A stretch of DNA of 64,000 bases. Origin: Entamoeba histolytica HM-1:IMSS. Taxonomy: Eukaryota; Evosea; Mastigamoebida; Endamoebidae. The notes below the pieces were generated by a model that ran no database searches, was not told where the DNA came from, and saw only the letters and a program-made list of their open reading frames with translations. The translations under genes and the position numbers were made by a program. Shown piece by piece: positions 49,436 through 60,345 of this stretch (its first letter is position 1; each line of letters opens with the position of its first letter). The stretch lies in contig NW_001914877.1 of assembly GCF_000208925.1 (NCBI RefSeq), positions 62,001-126,000 on the forward strand, written 5' to 3'.

Positions 49436-52400
49436 ATGAGCACTGAATTAGATAAAAAAATACGTAAAAAACAAACACAATTATATGATAATAAAGAAAG
49501 TGTTTCAAATAGAATAAAGGCATGTATTACATTAAGTGAAAAGATGAATCCAGATGAGTTTTATTTATTTATTAAACGTGATAAACAAGGATTTGCTGGA
49601 TTTATAATAGAAATAACACAATATGTTCAAAATCATACAAAGAAAGGGAAAATATCAGTATCAGTGAAAGATGCAATTAACCATATAAAAATACTAAATA
49701 TAATGACAAGTATTTATCAATTAAATGAACTAACTGTTTTTGATTTATATCGTTTGTTATAAAGAATAAAATTGGTTTATATAACATTTAAAAAGAAAAA
49801 AATTAATAAATAGAAAAATTTTTATTTAATTATCTTAAAATTGAAACACATCCAGAAGTTAGAGAAGCAGCATTTAATTTTGTTATTGATTGTGTTTTTA
49901 AATATGGAGAACAAGAACAATTAACTGATATGTTTATGAAAACAATTAATATAGGACAATTGTTTAATAAGTCTACTGATTTTCCAGTAATTAAATTAGA
50001 TTATGCTGAATCTTCATATTGTCCAGCAGAAACAGATATAGATCAATATTCAATGACAATCAAGTTAATTACATCATTTCTTAAACTTGTTAAAGTACCT
50101 TCAAATTTTGACAAACTATTCTTTTTAGTAGAAGTAATGTTATCATATCTTTATCCTAATTTTGCAGAAGAAGCTCAATATAAATATAAATTAAATCATC
50201 CTAATATCGGTAAAAAAGATGAATTACCTCCTGCTTCACTTGATAAATTTGTTCTTGATTCTTTTAAAGATTTAATGTCTTCTCCTATTGCTGAAAGACT
50301 AAAAACACGTCCAGCATTTGTTTTATTCATTAAACATTTTTATATTTATGTTTTACAAATTACTCCAGAAGATCTTACTCATGCTGTTATCATTGCTACT
50401 ATTCAATATTTCACTGACTTCTTTATTTTAAATCCATCTACTTCTCAACCAAAAGATGTCCTTTCAGAACTTCAAAGATATTTGATTGAAAGTATTACAA
50501 CATTATTTGATAAACCTTTTGTTATTGGAAATCAATCAGTATCAAAGATCCTCATTGAAGAAATTAAAAATCAAATCATTAAATTAGCATCAACTACTCT
50601 TAATGATGAAATAAAACAAATTATCATTGAAACAGTATTAAATTGTATTGATATTTTAGTAAAAACTAATTTTGGTAATAGTATTGGTTCATTTGTTGAT
50701 TTAATATTTATTCTTTACATAAAATGGGAAAGAACTAATGATGATTGGGTTCAACTTAGAACTCGTTTATCTAATCATTATAATGTTAGTTTTGTTATGG
50801 ATCAAATTGCTTTGAAACTTCGTCATTGTACAAGATTAGTATTAAAAGATTTTTATTCTCCTCTTTTATTGGAAAATACGGATGAGGTAATAGTTGGTAC
50901 TAAGAAAGTTGCACGTTCTACTCATCTTGATTTTCCTGATGAGATTTTTGTTGCCCCTTCATTAGATGATAAGTTTAGTTATCATTTTCCAAATCTTGGA
51001 GGAGAAAGTGCATTAAAATTATGGTATTATTTTTATTCTTTATTATCAGATATTAATGAACATCCTAAAGATGATATTTATGAAAATGGAATTAAATTAT
51101 TATATGAGATTTTCTGTTTATTCATAAGAGCAGAAACTAAAGTATATCAATTTTATGAAACTATTAACTTAAAACGAATTTGTCTTGTTGATGATTTCGG
51201 AAAAATATTTTTTGATGCTTTTAAAAGAAGAAATCACACATCACTTTCTCTTCAATTATGTTATCGTGCTATTTGTAGATTAGTTAATAGACATTATGTA
51301 AGATTTACAAATGAATTGTATAGTTTATTCTATGAAACTATATCTATTGGTTTACCAATGATGCCTTCTATAATATTAGAAGAATTGTATGATATTATTT
51401 ATAATCAAATACCAGGATGGCCTGCATTATTAATTCCATTTATTCAACAATTATCATCATTAAAAAAAGAACAACTTCAAGAAACAAATAATGTTAATCG
51501 AGATGCTCAAATTATAGCATTATTAAATTCATTAGTAACAGTAGAAGAAAATTATCCAACATTACTTCAAGATATTTCAAAATATAATAAAGAAGAATCT
51601 CTTACAGGAAGTTATTCAGATGCTATTACAAATTGTTTTGAAAATCTCTTAAAAGTTTTTACATCAACTAAATCACAAGTAAGTTTGGTATATGGAATGG
51701 CTACTCATATTATATTTTCAAGAAGAAATAGTATGGAAATTTCGATTAGTCCAATCCTTACATCTATTATTGAAAGAATTTCAAATGAAAATGAAGAACT
51801 TTTTAGACCTTCAGCAGAAGTTATTGGTGAATTGGCATCATTTACAGAATATTTCACTATTTCTGACGTTCAAGATCTTTTATCACAATTAATTGAAGTT
51901 ATATTAAATCCACAATCAAAAACTGAAGCAATTGCTTGTATATTTACATCATTAATAGATTGGGCATTCTCCCCTTCATGCATATTCCCTAAAGCATTAA
52001 CACCCGAACTTACAGTTAATTTGTTAAATTCAATTTCATATTCAATGTCTTTACCATATTCTGTTAAAAGTAATGACCCTAATATTAAATATAGAGCTTG
52101 TGCACCAGAATGTGCTGAAGTATTTTTACAAACATTATTAAATGCATTTGGATTTGTTCCAAGTGAAAAAGGAAGTGATAAATTCTTCTCTACTCATATA
52201 GAAGAAGGAGAAGTAACGTGGTGGGCATATGGAAATAATATTTTGTCAATAGAAAAAGGTAATGAAGGAGAATTTTGTAATTTAATTATACGAAATGCTG
52301 TTGGTAAAACAGTTTGGGGAGTAAAATCAATTTCTCTTCTTGAAGAATTAGGTATTAAAAATACAAAACAAAAAACACGATTAACAGTAAAAGATATTGT

Positions 52401-53520
52401 TCAAACTGCTCCAAAACAAATAGTTAATGAAAGAACAATTCGTGAAGGAGAAAATAAACTTAAAAATATGATAAATGAAATTCTTAAAGAAGAAAATGAT
52501 TTATTAGAATGGGGAATGCCTGATGGTGTTGTAGAACGAGCAGATTATGACAAAGATTTAAGTTTTGTTAAAGATTCTGTAGATAACGTTGAGAAACAAA
52601 TAAAAGAACTTGGAATGAATATGGTTCCACCAAATAAGAATGTTATTAATCTTAATAATCAACCAATTGATAATACTAAATTGTTGATCCACTCTTTATT
52701 ATGTCAAACACAATTTATTGATCCAATGCCAAAAAATAATATTTCATTAATTCCTATTAATCCAACAGAAAAATTTAAAATTTTATTAGGAAATTTAGAT
52801 AAGTCATGTGTTAGACCATTCCATAAAATTGGACTTATTTATGTTAAAAATGGTCAACATGATCAATATGATATTCTTATGAATCAAGAAGGATCCCCAG
52901 CATATAAAGAATTTGTAGAAGGATTAGGATGGACGTTAGATATTAAAACTCATTCAGGATTTTTAGGAGGATTAGATAAAACATATTTGTCAACTGGAGA
53001 ATATATTAGGTATTATGCTGATGCTACAAAAGAAGTTATTTTTCATGATATTACTTTAATACCAACACAAGCAGATGACCAACAACAATTAACTAAAAAA
53101 CGACATGTTGGAAATGATTATGTTCATATTGTTTGGAATGAATCTGGTGACTATAACCCACATACAATTACATCACAATTTAATGCTGCTCATATTATTG
53201 TTACTCCAATTGGAAATGGTTTACATAAAATTAGAATTTGGAGAAAACAAAATGTAAGACAATTTGGTCCATTAATGGATGGAATAATTGTTGGTAAAGA
53301 AGTTCTTCCAGCTTTAGTTAGAGAAACAGCTATTAATGCTAATTATTGTTGTAGTTTGAACATATCACCAGATGATTATTTAAAACCATATTTAAGAAGA
53401 ACAACACTCATTAAAGAAATTATTGATAAAAATGATTCATTCCCAACTCCTACGTTCTTCTCTACACTTTCTATTGTTACAAATCCACAAACAATAAATG
53501 ATTTGGCAATTAAAAAATAA
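49436..53520 (+). CDS. RalGAP-alpha-like GTPase-activating protein, two exons
   Basis: Exon 1 is 49436-49751, the intron 49752-49813 (62 nt, GTTTGT...TAG) and exon 2 49814-53520, giving 1340 residues. The first 1000 residues are helical-repeat-like, as in tuberin and RalGAP. The C-terminal Rap/Ral/Rheb GAP domain at about 1060-1270 contains FVEGLGWTLDI, GFLGGLDK, EVIFHD and the catalytic Asn-thumb helix KKRHVGNDYVHIVW (N near 1206). FGPLMDGIIVGKEVLPALVR and ETAINAN closely match RalGAP-alpha. It should inactivate a Ral/Rap/Rheb-type GTPase, which in other eukaryotes links to TORC1 and exocytosis. It is shorter than animal RalGAP-alpha (about 2000). Confidence 0.9.
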
Positions 53521-53934
53521 TTTAAAGGCTTTTTATTTATTAAAGAAAGAATATTTAAAATAAAAAAAATAATTCAATTATTATTATTACAATTAAATAC
53601 ATAAATTAATAAATAAAGGAGGAAAAGATGTTATTAAAATTGAAATAAATATTTTTATATATTTATTAAAGTAATTATATTAATTAAATAAAGATATATT
53701 AAAGAATTACTAAATAATTAAATACCATTGAAAGTAATGTATTTGAATAAATACTAAATATTATTAATGTAATATATAGGGATGAATATATAACTAATAA
53801 ATAAGATTAAAGAGAAAATGTAATCATTTTTAGTAAAGAAGTAATTGATTTAATGAGAATTAAGAAAGTAAATTCCTGTTGTTCCCTTTTAATTACCAAA
53901 TAAGTAAAAAAATAATACTTATATGTGGTTTTAA
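53521..53934. other. intergenic, nothing seen
   Basis: A/T-rich region between convergent genes. No ORF or repeat. Confidence 0.5.
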
Positions 53935-54969
53935 TTAGAATTGAAGTGCAATAACTCTAGTTGATTCAAATTTATCAGGATAAACATACCCACAGAAAGA
54001 TCTAGGATTTGCATGGAAGAAATATTCTTCTAACTCAGGATACATAACACTTCCTTTTTTACCAGAAACGTTTTGAATATAAATAACGTTAGCTACTCTG
54101 AAAAAGTGTTCTGCATTTTTCTCTTCTAACTTAAAGATTGACTTTCCATCATGATTAGAGAACATGATATTTGAATAGAATAATGGTTTATTTTGTCCTG
54201 GAGTATATGAGAATAAAAATAATTTAGAATCATCTAGCCATTGCCCTGGTTGAATTATTTCATTTACAAATACTCCAAATACATGTGCAATTTCATCAAA
54301 TACTAAGAAACCAATTCTTTTCTTTCCAGTAACAGAATCAACAAATTTATCCATTTTCCATCCATCAGTATTAGTATCAAACAATATTTTTTGGCTTTTA
54401 TTTGCTACAACATTTTCTATTTCATTTTCAATAACAGGTCTCATTTCTAATACAATTTGTTTTCCTTTTTCTTTTTGTACTTCAGTTGTTCTTCTTTCTA
54501 TTCTATCATGACTATCCTCTCTAATAACTTCTCTATCTCTTGCGGGTATTCTTTTAGAATAATCTCGTTGACTTGTTCTCCTGTCATCAATTGGAGATCT
54601 TGGTGGTTTAGTAGTTCTTCTATCATTTCCATATTGTTTCATATCTCTAATTTTCTCTTCCATAGCTTCAAGTAAATCTTTTCTATCATTTTCTAAATTG
54701 TCAAGCTCTTTGTCTTCAATAATTTTTAAGTCATCTAATAAACAGATAAGATCTTTAATCATTACTATTATTTCTTTCTTGTTTTCCATCATTCTTTCTG
54801 ATTTACTAAAACAAGTACTTAAAGAATCAAAGGTCCAATCTTTCTTTGGATCAAATATAACATCATCAAGTGTATATTCAGCAATTTTTCCTACACATCT
54901 AACTATCTTCTCAATTTGTTGAGCGCTTTTAGTTTCAACTCGTTCTAACTGATTAAGTATTTCTTCCAT
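53935..54969 (-). CDS. coiled-coil plus TLDc-domain protein (third family member)
   Basis: 344 residues. N-terminal coiled coil about 1-110, a basic Arg-rich linker (RRTTKPPRSPIDDRRTSQRD) and a TLDc-like domain about 180-344 (KILFDTNTDGWKMDKF, FGVFVNEI, DSKLFLFSY and RVIALQF strands). It is only distantly similar to the two near-identical members at 27646 and 41620, so it is an older paralogue. The Arg/Asp linker could bind RNA or membrane lipids (inference). Confidence 0.8.
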   Translation of the reverse strand: MEEILNQLERVETKSAQQIEKIVRCVGKIAEYTLDDVIFDPKKDWTFDSLSTCFSKSERMMENKKEIIVMIKDLICLLDDLKIIEDKELDNLENDRKDLLEAMEEKIRDMKQYGNDRRTTKPPRSPIDDRRTSQRDYSKRIPARDREVIREDSHDRIERRTTEVQKEKGKQIVLEMRPVIENEIENVVANKSQKILFDTNTDGWKMDKFVDSVTGKKRIGFLVFDEIAHVFGVFVNEIIQPGQWLDDSKLFLFSYTPGQNKPLFYSNIMFSNHDGKSIFKLEEKNAEHFFRVANVIYIQNVSGKKGSVMYPELEEYFFHANPRSFCGYVYPDKFESTRVIALQF

Positions 54970-55183
54970 TAACTATTATTATTTAATTTTTTTTTTAGTT
55001 CTCAGTTCATTTTTTTTCTTTTTATTTTATTATTATTATTTTACTATAAAATTAATACTTATTTTTATTCTATTCAAGAAATAAAAAAAGATTCATCACC
55101 ATCAAATTTTTAGTTTTTGTGTTTCTTATTTTTTTTTCATTTGTATAACAGAACAAAATGAATAGCAATAACAAATAGTTAGT

Positions 55184-56212
55184 TTAAGGTTTTGTAAAAC
55201 ATTCTGGTGTCATATAACCAGTAAAATCTGCCCAAGTAAATTTAAATGGTGGCTTACGAGGTTCTCCTGGGAATTCTTTATGCTCTTTAAAATAACTCAT
55301 TAATTTATCTTTTTCTACCCATAAATCGTCTAACCAACGTTTTAATGATTCTTCATCTTCTGGAATATCTTTGATATTAATTTTATGAATATTCATATGA
55401 ATTGTAATTCCTTCTCCTGGGAAGAAACAACAAGATGGTGATGGTTTTACAGGATAACCTAACGTAATATCATAAACGTAAGGAATAACATTTCTAAGTT
55501 GTTGTAAAGTAACAATAACACCAGTTGGACGTGGATGTAATAAATTTTCATAAATTGGAATATTATTATCTTTACAGTATTGTTGAGATTCTATTAATTT
55601 TTGAGGTTTTACACGAGTGCCTTCAGGATAAATAGTTAACCAAAATGGGTAATATTTATTTCTAAATCTTTTGAATGTTTCAAGAATATAAGGTTTATCA
55701 TCTTGGAAATTTCTTTTTAAATAAACACTATCCATCATATAAAATCCAAATCTAATTTATTATTATTATTTGAACAATTAATCACTACATTCTTTAATCA
55801 AAACAAACCCTACTAATGGTATTTTACTTATTTCTTCTTTCATAAAAAATCTCATAGCACCAATTCTACCACACCTTGGTGCTTCAATAACAATTGGAAG
55901 AAAGTCATAAAAGTGTGTATGATTACATAGGAAAAGTGCATTTTCATTTGGAATTAATTCATCACCTGTTTCAATAATTCTATTACCTATTATATAATAA
56001 AATATTAATGGAAAATACATCATATATACTTCCGTTACTCGTTGGAATATCCACTGATAAATTGGTCTATATATAAAGTAAAGAGGTAAACAAATTACAT
56101 CCATTATTAGTAAAACAGTAATTTGAAGAAATACTGAAGCAACAAAACAATATGCAAAGTAATATTTTAAAATTAACATTATTTTATGTGTAATGTTTGT
56201 TGTATCAACCAT
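55184..56212 (-). CDS. lysophospholipid acyltransferase (AGPAT/LPLAT family), two exons
   Basis: Exon 1 is 55809-56212, the intron 55752-55808 (57 nt, GTTTGT...TAG) and exon 2 55184-55751, giving 323 residues. Two N-terminal membrane helices. Motif I is NHTHFYD, catalytic H98 and D103; motif III is LTIYPEGTR. The splice restores the family segment PLVGFGFYMMDSVYLKRNFQDDK, where the family has a W/F-G-x-M...FLKR pattern. It acylates a lysophospholipid, probably in the ER, for phospholipid synthesis or remodelling, like LPGAT/LCLAT and plant LPAAT2. An unspliced frame would stop just after motif I/II, so splicing is essential to a functional product. Confidence 0.92.
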
Positions 56213-56520
56213 TCCTTTGTTTCTATTGATTTCTAGTTTTTTCTTTTATTATTCCTTATTGGATTTTTAACGGAAAACAACTTATTTACACTCCACTCTC
56301 TTTATTATCTATTTTTGAAATTCCTTTTATATTTAATTTTATAAAATAGTTTTTAGATAATTCACCACGTGTCATTTTGTTCAACCCTTTTTGAGGATTT
56401 CTTTAAATATAAGATTCACTAAATGAGAAGATTATAAAATTGAATTTGAAACGAAAGGAAACACTTATTTAAAAGAAATGACTGAAAAGAAATAATTGAG
56501 AAGTAAAAGAATTTATTTCA

Positions 56521-56790
56521 ATGAATAAACAAATGGCTATCGCATTCAATAAATTAGTAGAAAAAAAGAAAGAGAATGTTCCTACAATTGTGTTAAATCC
56601 AAAAACATTACCAACCGTATTAGATCTTGTTGACAGTGTTGAATATGATTGTTTTATTAGTTCAATTCTTCAGTCATTAATTACTGAAACAACCATTTGT
56701 CTTCCCAGAAATAAAAAGGTATTAGTTAAGTTTAATTGAAATTTAGTATTTTTTTATTGTTTACAGAATGAAATAGAAAAGAAAGAATAA
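56521..56790 (+). CDS. small helical protein, possibly spliced
   Basis: A 66-codon exon (56521-56718) is followed by GTATTAG... A candidate 48-nt intron at 56719-56766 ends TTTACAG; splicing gives 73 residues ending KKNEIEKKE, and reading through gives 72 residues ending VKFN. Middle part: NVPTIVLNPKTLPTVLDLVD, then a hydrophobic helix FISSILQSLITETTICL. The donor is not the usual GTTTGT, so splicing is uncertain. It is not part of CCZ1, whose own start at 56818 fits the family. Family unknown. Confidence 0.45.
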
Positions 56791-56817
56791 GAACTAAAAA
56801 ATTATCAGTTCATTTTA

Positions 56818-58257
56818 ATGTCTGTAATGGATTTACTTTCATCTTCTAAAAAAGATCTTTCAGTCAAACAACTTCTTATCTTTAATCCAAATATTAAAAC
56901 AAAAGAAGGAGAAGATGAAAAAAAATTATTATATTCTTTTAGTAATCAAACAAGATATTCAGACTTAGCAAATCTTGGATTATTTCAAACATTAATTGGT
57001 TTTTTTTCTCAATTTTCAAAACCAATTACAACAGTTACAATGGTTAAAACTAAAACTTTTTTATATTCACCAGAACCTTCATTCTGGATTAGTTATACTG
57101 TTTCTTCTGATACACCATCACTTGATCAAACTGGTATTGATCTTCTTAAATTCCTTTGTAATTCTTTTGTATTATTGAATGGAACATTTACACAACAATT
57201 TGAATCTTCATTTGATGTATTTATCTTTAAATTAAAAAAATTTTTTGATCCTATTATGTGTACTGTTTCAAATGATATTTTAGCATCTCCAGGAAGATTA
57301 ACAGGAATTCAATACGCTTCAATGTCTAAAAATCAAATTACACAATTAATTAATTTGATGAATGATGTAGGAACACAATTTAAATGTGTAAAAGAATATG
57401 CGTTATTCCAAAAGTTTGTTTAATGTTTTTTTTAGAATAAATAAAAACAAATAATTAAATAATTGTTTAGTACACAATTAGTTCATACTAACTTTAATTA
57501 TTCAATGCAAAATAATATTTTTAATTTATTTAATGTATTAAGAAATGGAAGTATGGATTTTGGAAGTAAGTTTAATGGAATTAGAACTGCAAATGATGAA
57601 AGAAGAATTGTTTTTGGAATTCCTGAAGAACGTTCAAGAAGTAAAAGTAGTTTGGCAGCAACAAAAGACATATTAAATTGTTCAGTTTTCATAGATGGAC
57701 AAGAAAGAAAATGGGTTGTTTTTGAACATAAACTCTTCTTTTTCCATTTCTTTTTAGATACTGAAAATGATCAGTCTGTATCAACATTTCTCTTATTTTT
57801 AAATAGTGGGTTAACTGATTTATTTGAAGGTCTCTGGTCATCAACATTTTCTGATGGACTTCCAAAAGTACCAAAAGAATTAGTGAATAAATCGATTATG
57901 TTCTATTACTATAATATGTCTACAAGTGTTAAGAATGGAGGATTATCAATATTTGATAAGCCAGATATAATAAAGATGTTAAATCATTTAGAAATTATTA
58001 AAGAAGGAGCAAAAGAAATATATATTAAAGGAGATAATGGAAAATGGACTGCTTACATTTGTGCTGATAATAAATTATTAGAAATAATTATTACTTTAAG
58101 TCCTAATAGTACAATAGCAAATGTTTATCGTTTGTTTTTTTATTATTATTGTTTTATTAATGATATTTTTTTTAACATAAGAAATGATTCAATCTCATCA
58201 ATTCTAGAGGAAATAAAAACTTTTGTAGGGAACAATTTCAAAAGCTTGTTATACTAA
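56818..58257 (+). CDS. CCZ1: CCZ1, vacuolar fusion protein (Rab7 GEF subunit), two exons
   Basis: Exon 1 is 56818-57413, the intron 57414-57470 (57 nt, GTTTGT...TAG) and exon 2 57471-58257, giving 460 residues. The first longin domain is diagnostic: LLIFNPNIKTKEGEDEKKLL, YSDLANLGL, and TKTFLYSPEPSFWISYTV correspond to the CCZ1 family's FIYNPxxGxxEGEE and FxxPExxFW segments. With MON1 it activates Rab7 on late endosomes and phagosomes. The ATG at 56818 is where CCZ1 proteins usually begin, just before the first strand. MON1 is not in the window. Confidence 0.88.
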
Positions 58258-58460
58258 TTAAACTTCTTACTCATTAAATTAATATTTTTCGTTTGTGTTA
58301 TTTAAAAATAACTTATTTTCATATTTTTCACATAATAAGTTCGACAAAAGATTGAAAAACATTAAAACTATAATAAAACTATTATGAAAAAATAAAATAA
58401 AAAGAACAATAATGGGGAAAAAAGAACTTCAAAAGGAATCTTTAAAGAATTGAAATATCC

Positions 58461-60332
58461 ATGAAATCCCATGATGAAAAGTCTCGAGTTCAAGTTCGGT
58501 TAATAAGTGTGGTGAGTCAAAATGAAAAAAGTGAAATTGGAAATATTAAGATTAGTTGGGAAAGAGGAGATAATAATGGTACAACTAAAGTTTTTTCTAT
58601 TGGAGAAGAAATTAATGAAGAATTTAGTTTTATTTCAACGTTTCAATATTCAAAAGGTCATCTAAAACCAAAAATACTTAAATTAAATATCATATCAAGA
58701 AATATGACAATTGGAAGTGAAACAATTAATCTTTCAGATTATTTTAATGATAAAGCATCTATAGGTGAACAGTCAATAAATAAATTATTAAATGTTGGAA
58801 ATGAGATTTTAACAATCAAATTACTTCTTTTATTTGGGGATCATCTTTTTTCAACTCCTAAAATTAGTAAACAAAAGACAAGAATAATGGGTAGTCCAAA
58901 TACTTCTTCAAGTAAAGTCCTTACTTCTTCTAGTTGTAATACTCCTAAAAGAAAAATCTGTCAAAGTACGATTTCTGTTAATAAAATTCCTTCTTCTAAA
59001 ACTTCATTAGATCTTACAAGATCTTTTGAGTTTGAAAATACTAAACAAACTCAACCAGTTTTTAATACTCTAAATAAAGAGTCAAACGGAGATCCTATCA
59101 TATCTCATCGAACAATAAGGTCAATTGACAGAATACATAGAGCAACAGCAGATGCTTCACAAATTCGTTCTGCTTTAGATCAACCAACAATAGGAAGTAA
59201 CAGTAATAGTATTGCACGACAAAGTAGTTTTAGACAAATAAAACGAGATGGTCCATTAAGAGAAAGTTCAACAAGAGAGTTAAAAGTTAATACGTCAAGA
59301 AGAAACACTGTTGAAGTATTAACTGGAGAAGAAGAATTACTAATTAAAGATATTGGAAGACATTCTTCTTTTATGGAACTAGAAGAACAATGCAAAAGTA
59401 CAGACAATACATTATTAACACAAATAATTTATTCTTCTATGCCAATAGAAAAATTTATTTCAAATTCTGGATTACCTGAAGTTATTTGTACACAGTTACA
59501 GTCATTTGTTATTGCTGATATTCTACCATTAAAATTATGTGTTTATTTATTTTCTTCTATAAGTAAATTAATTGCGTTATATGAGACATTAGGAAAAAAA
59601 CAAAGGATTGAGTCATTAGTTCAATTTAATGAAGATATACAAAAGATTGGGTCTAAATGTTATACTCGATTATTTGAAATAATAAATTTAAAATTTCATA
59701 AAGCATGGGAAATATCATTAAATCAAAATTGTTCAGATAAACCAATACTACAAGAACTTAATAGTATTGTTAATTTAGTTTGTGAATTTAGGACTATTGG
59801 CCCTTTTAAGACACTTATTCTTAACGATATGTTTAAAGTACTAAATATTTCTTTTTATGAAGAGGTTATAAAGGATCATTGTACATTAATGATGGGAATT
59901 CAAATACAAATGCTCCTTGGAATAGTATCTGATTTTGAATATAAACTAAAGAATTTATTAGTATTGAAAGACAATTTAATTATTATCAAAGAAATTGGAA
60001 GAGTACTTGTTTTAAACCAAAAAAATTTACTAGTTGATGATTCTAGAAGTGAAATTTGTCCACATTTAACTGATGAAAAATTAGTTAATTTATTAACAAA
60101 TTATAACAAACTTAATCCAAAAGAAATTCCATCTGGTACTATTTCATTGTTAAGTCGAAATGTTAATCAAAGACATGTAGAATTCTATGATTTCTCACTT
60201 CCTGAATTAAAAGAACAAAAGTTAAAAGATCTTATTAGAGACGCTGTTGGATGTCCATGGACACCATTTGATTTATCAACTACACCTCTTGCTTCTCGTT
60301 CTTATTTACAAAAACAACAATCAATTAATTGA
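58461..60332 (+). CDS. NT-C2 (EEIG1/EHBP1-type) protein with DIL-like C-terminus
   Basis: 623 residues. The N-terminal 125 residues fit an NT-C2 fold: VQVRLISVVSQNEKSEIGNIKISWERG, then KVFSIGEEINEEFSF and KILKLNIISRNMTIGSETINLSDY strands. The middle 200 residues are basic and Ser/Thr-rich, disordered (SSKVLTSSSCNTPKRK). The C-terminal half is helical, with a segment (LNDMFKVLNISFYEEV...CTLMMGIQIQMLLGIVSDFE) resembling the dilute (DIL) domain of class V myosins. NT-C2 proteins link membranes to cargo or the cytoskeleton. The combination could tether vesicles; that is inferred, not shown. Confidence 0.65.
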   Translation: MKSHDEKSRVQVRLISVVSQNEKSEIGNIKISWERGDNNGTTKVFSIGEEINEEFSFISTFQYSKGHLKPKILKLNIISRNMTIGSETINLSDYFNDKASIGEQSINKLLNVGNEILTIKLLLLFGDHLFSTPKISKQKTRIMGSPNTSSSKVLTSSSCNTPKRKICQSTISVNKIPSSKTSLDLTRSFEFENTKQTQPVFNTLNKESNGDPIISHRTIRSIDRIHRATADASQIRSALDQPTIGSNSNSIARQSSFRQIKRDGPLRESSTRELKVNTSRRNTVEVLTGEEELLIKDIGRHSSFMELEEQCKSTDNTLLTQIIYSSMPIEKFISNSGLPEVICTQLQSFVIADILPLKLCVYLFSSISKLIALYETLGKKQRIESLVQFNEDIQKIGSKCYTRLFEIINLKFHKAWEISLNQNCSDKPILQELNSIVNLVCEFRTIGPFKTLILNDMFKVLNISFYEEVIKDHCTLMMGIQIQMLLGIVSDFEYKLKNLLVLKDNLIIIKEIGRVLVLNQKNLLVDDSRSEICPHLTDEKLVNLLTNYNKLNPKEIPSGTISLLSRNVNQRHVEFYDFSLPELKEQKLKDLIRDAVGCPWTPFDLSTTPLASRSYLQKQQSIN

Positions 60333-60345
60333 ATTCATTTAAATA

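Noticed and set aside
56521..56817. First exon of CCZ1
   Set aside because: Joining is possible through a cag acceptor at about 56808 but the donor is poor, and CCZ1 proteins naturally start at the 56818 ATG.
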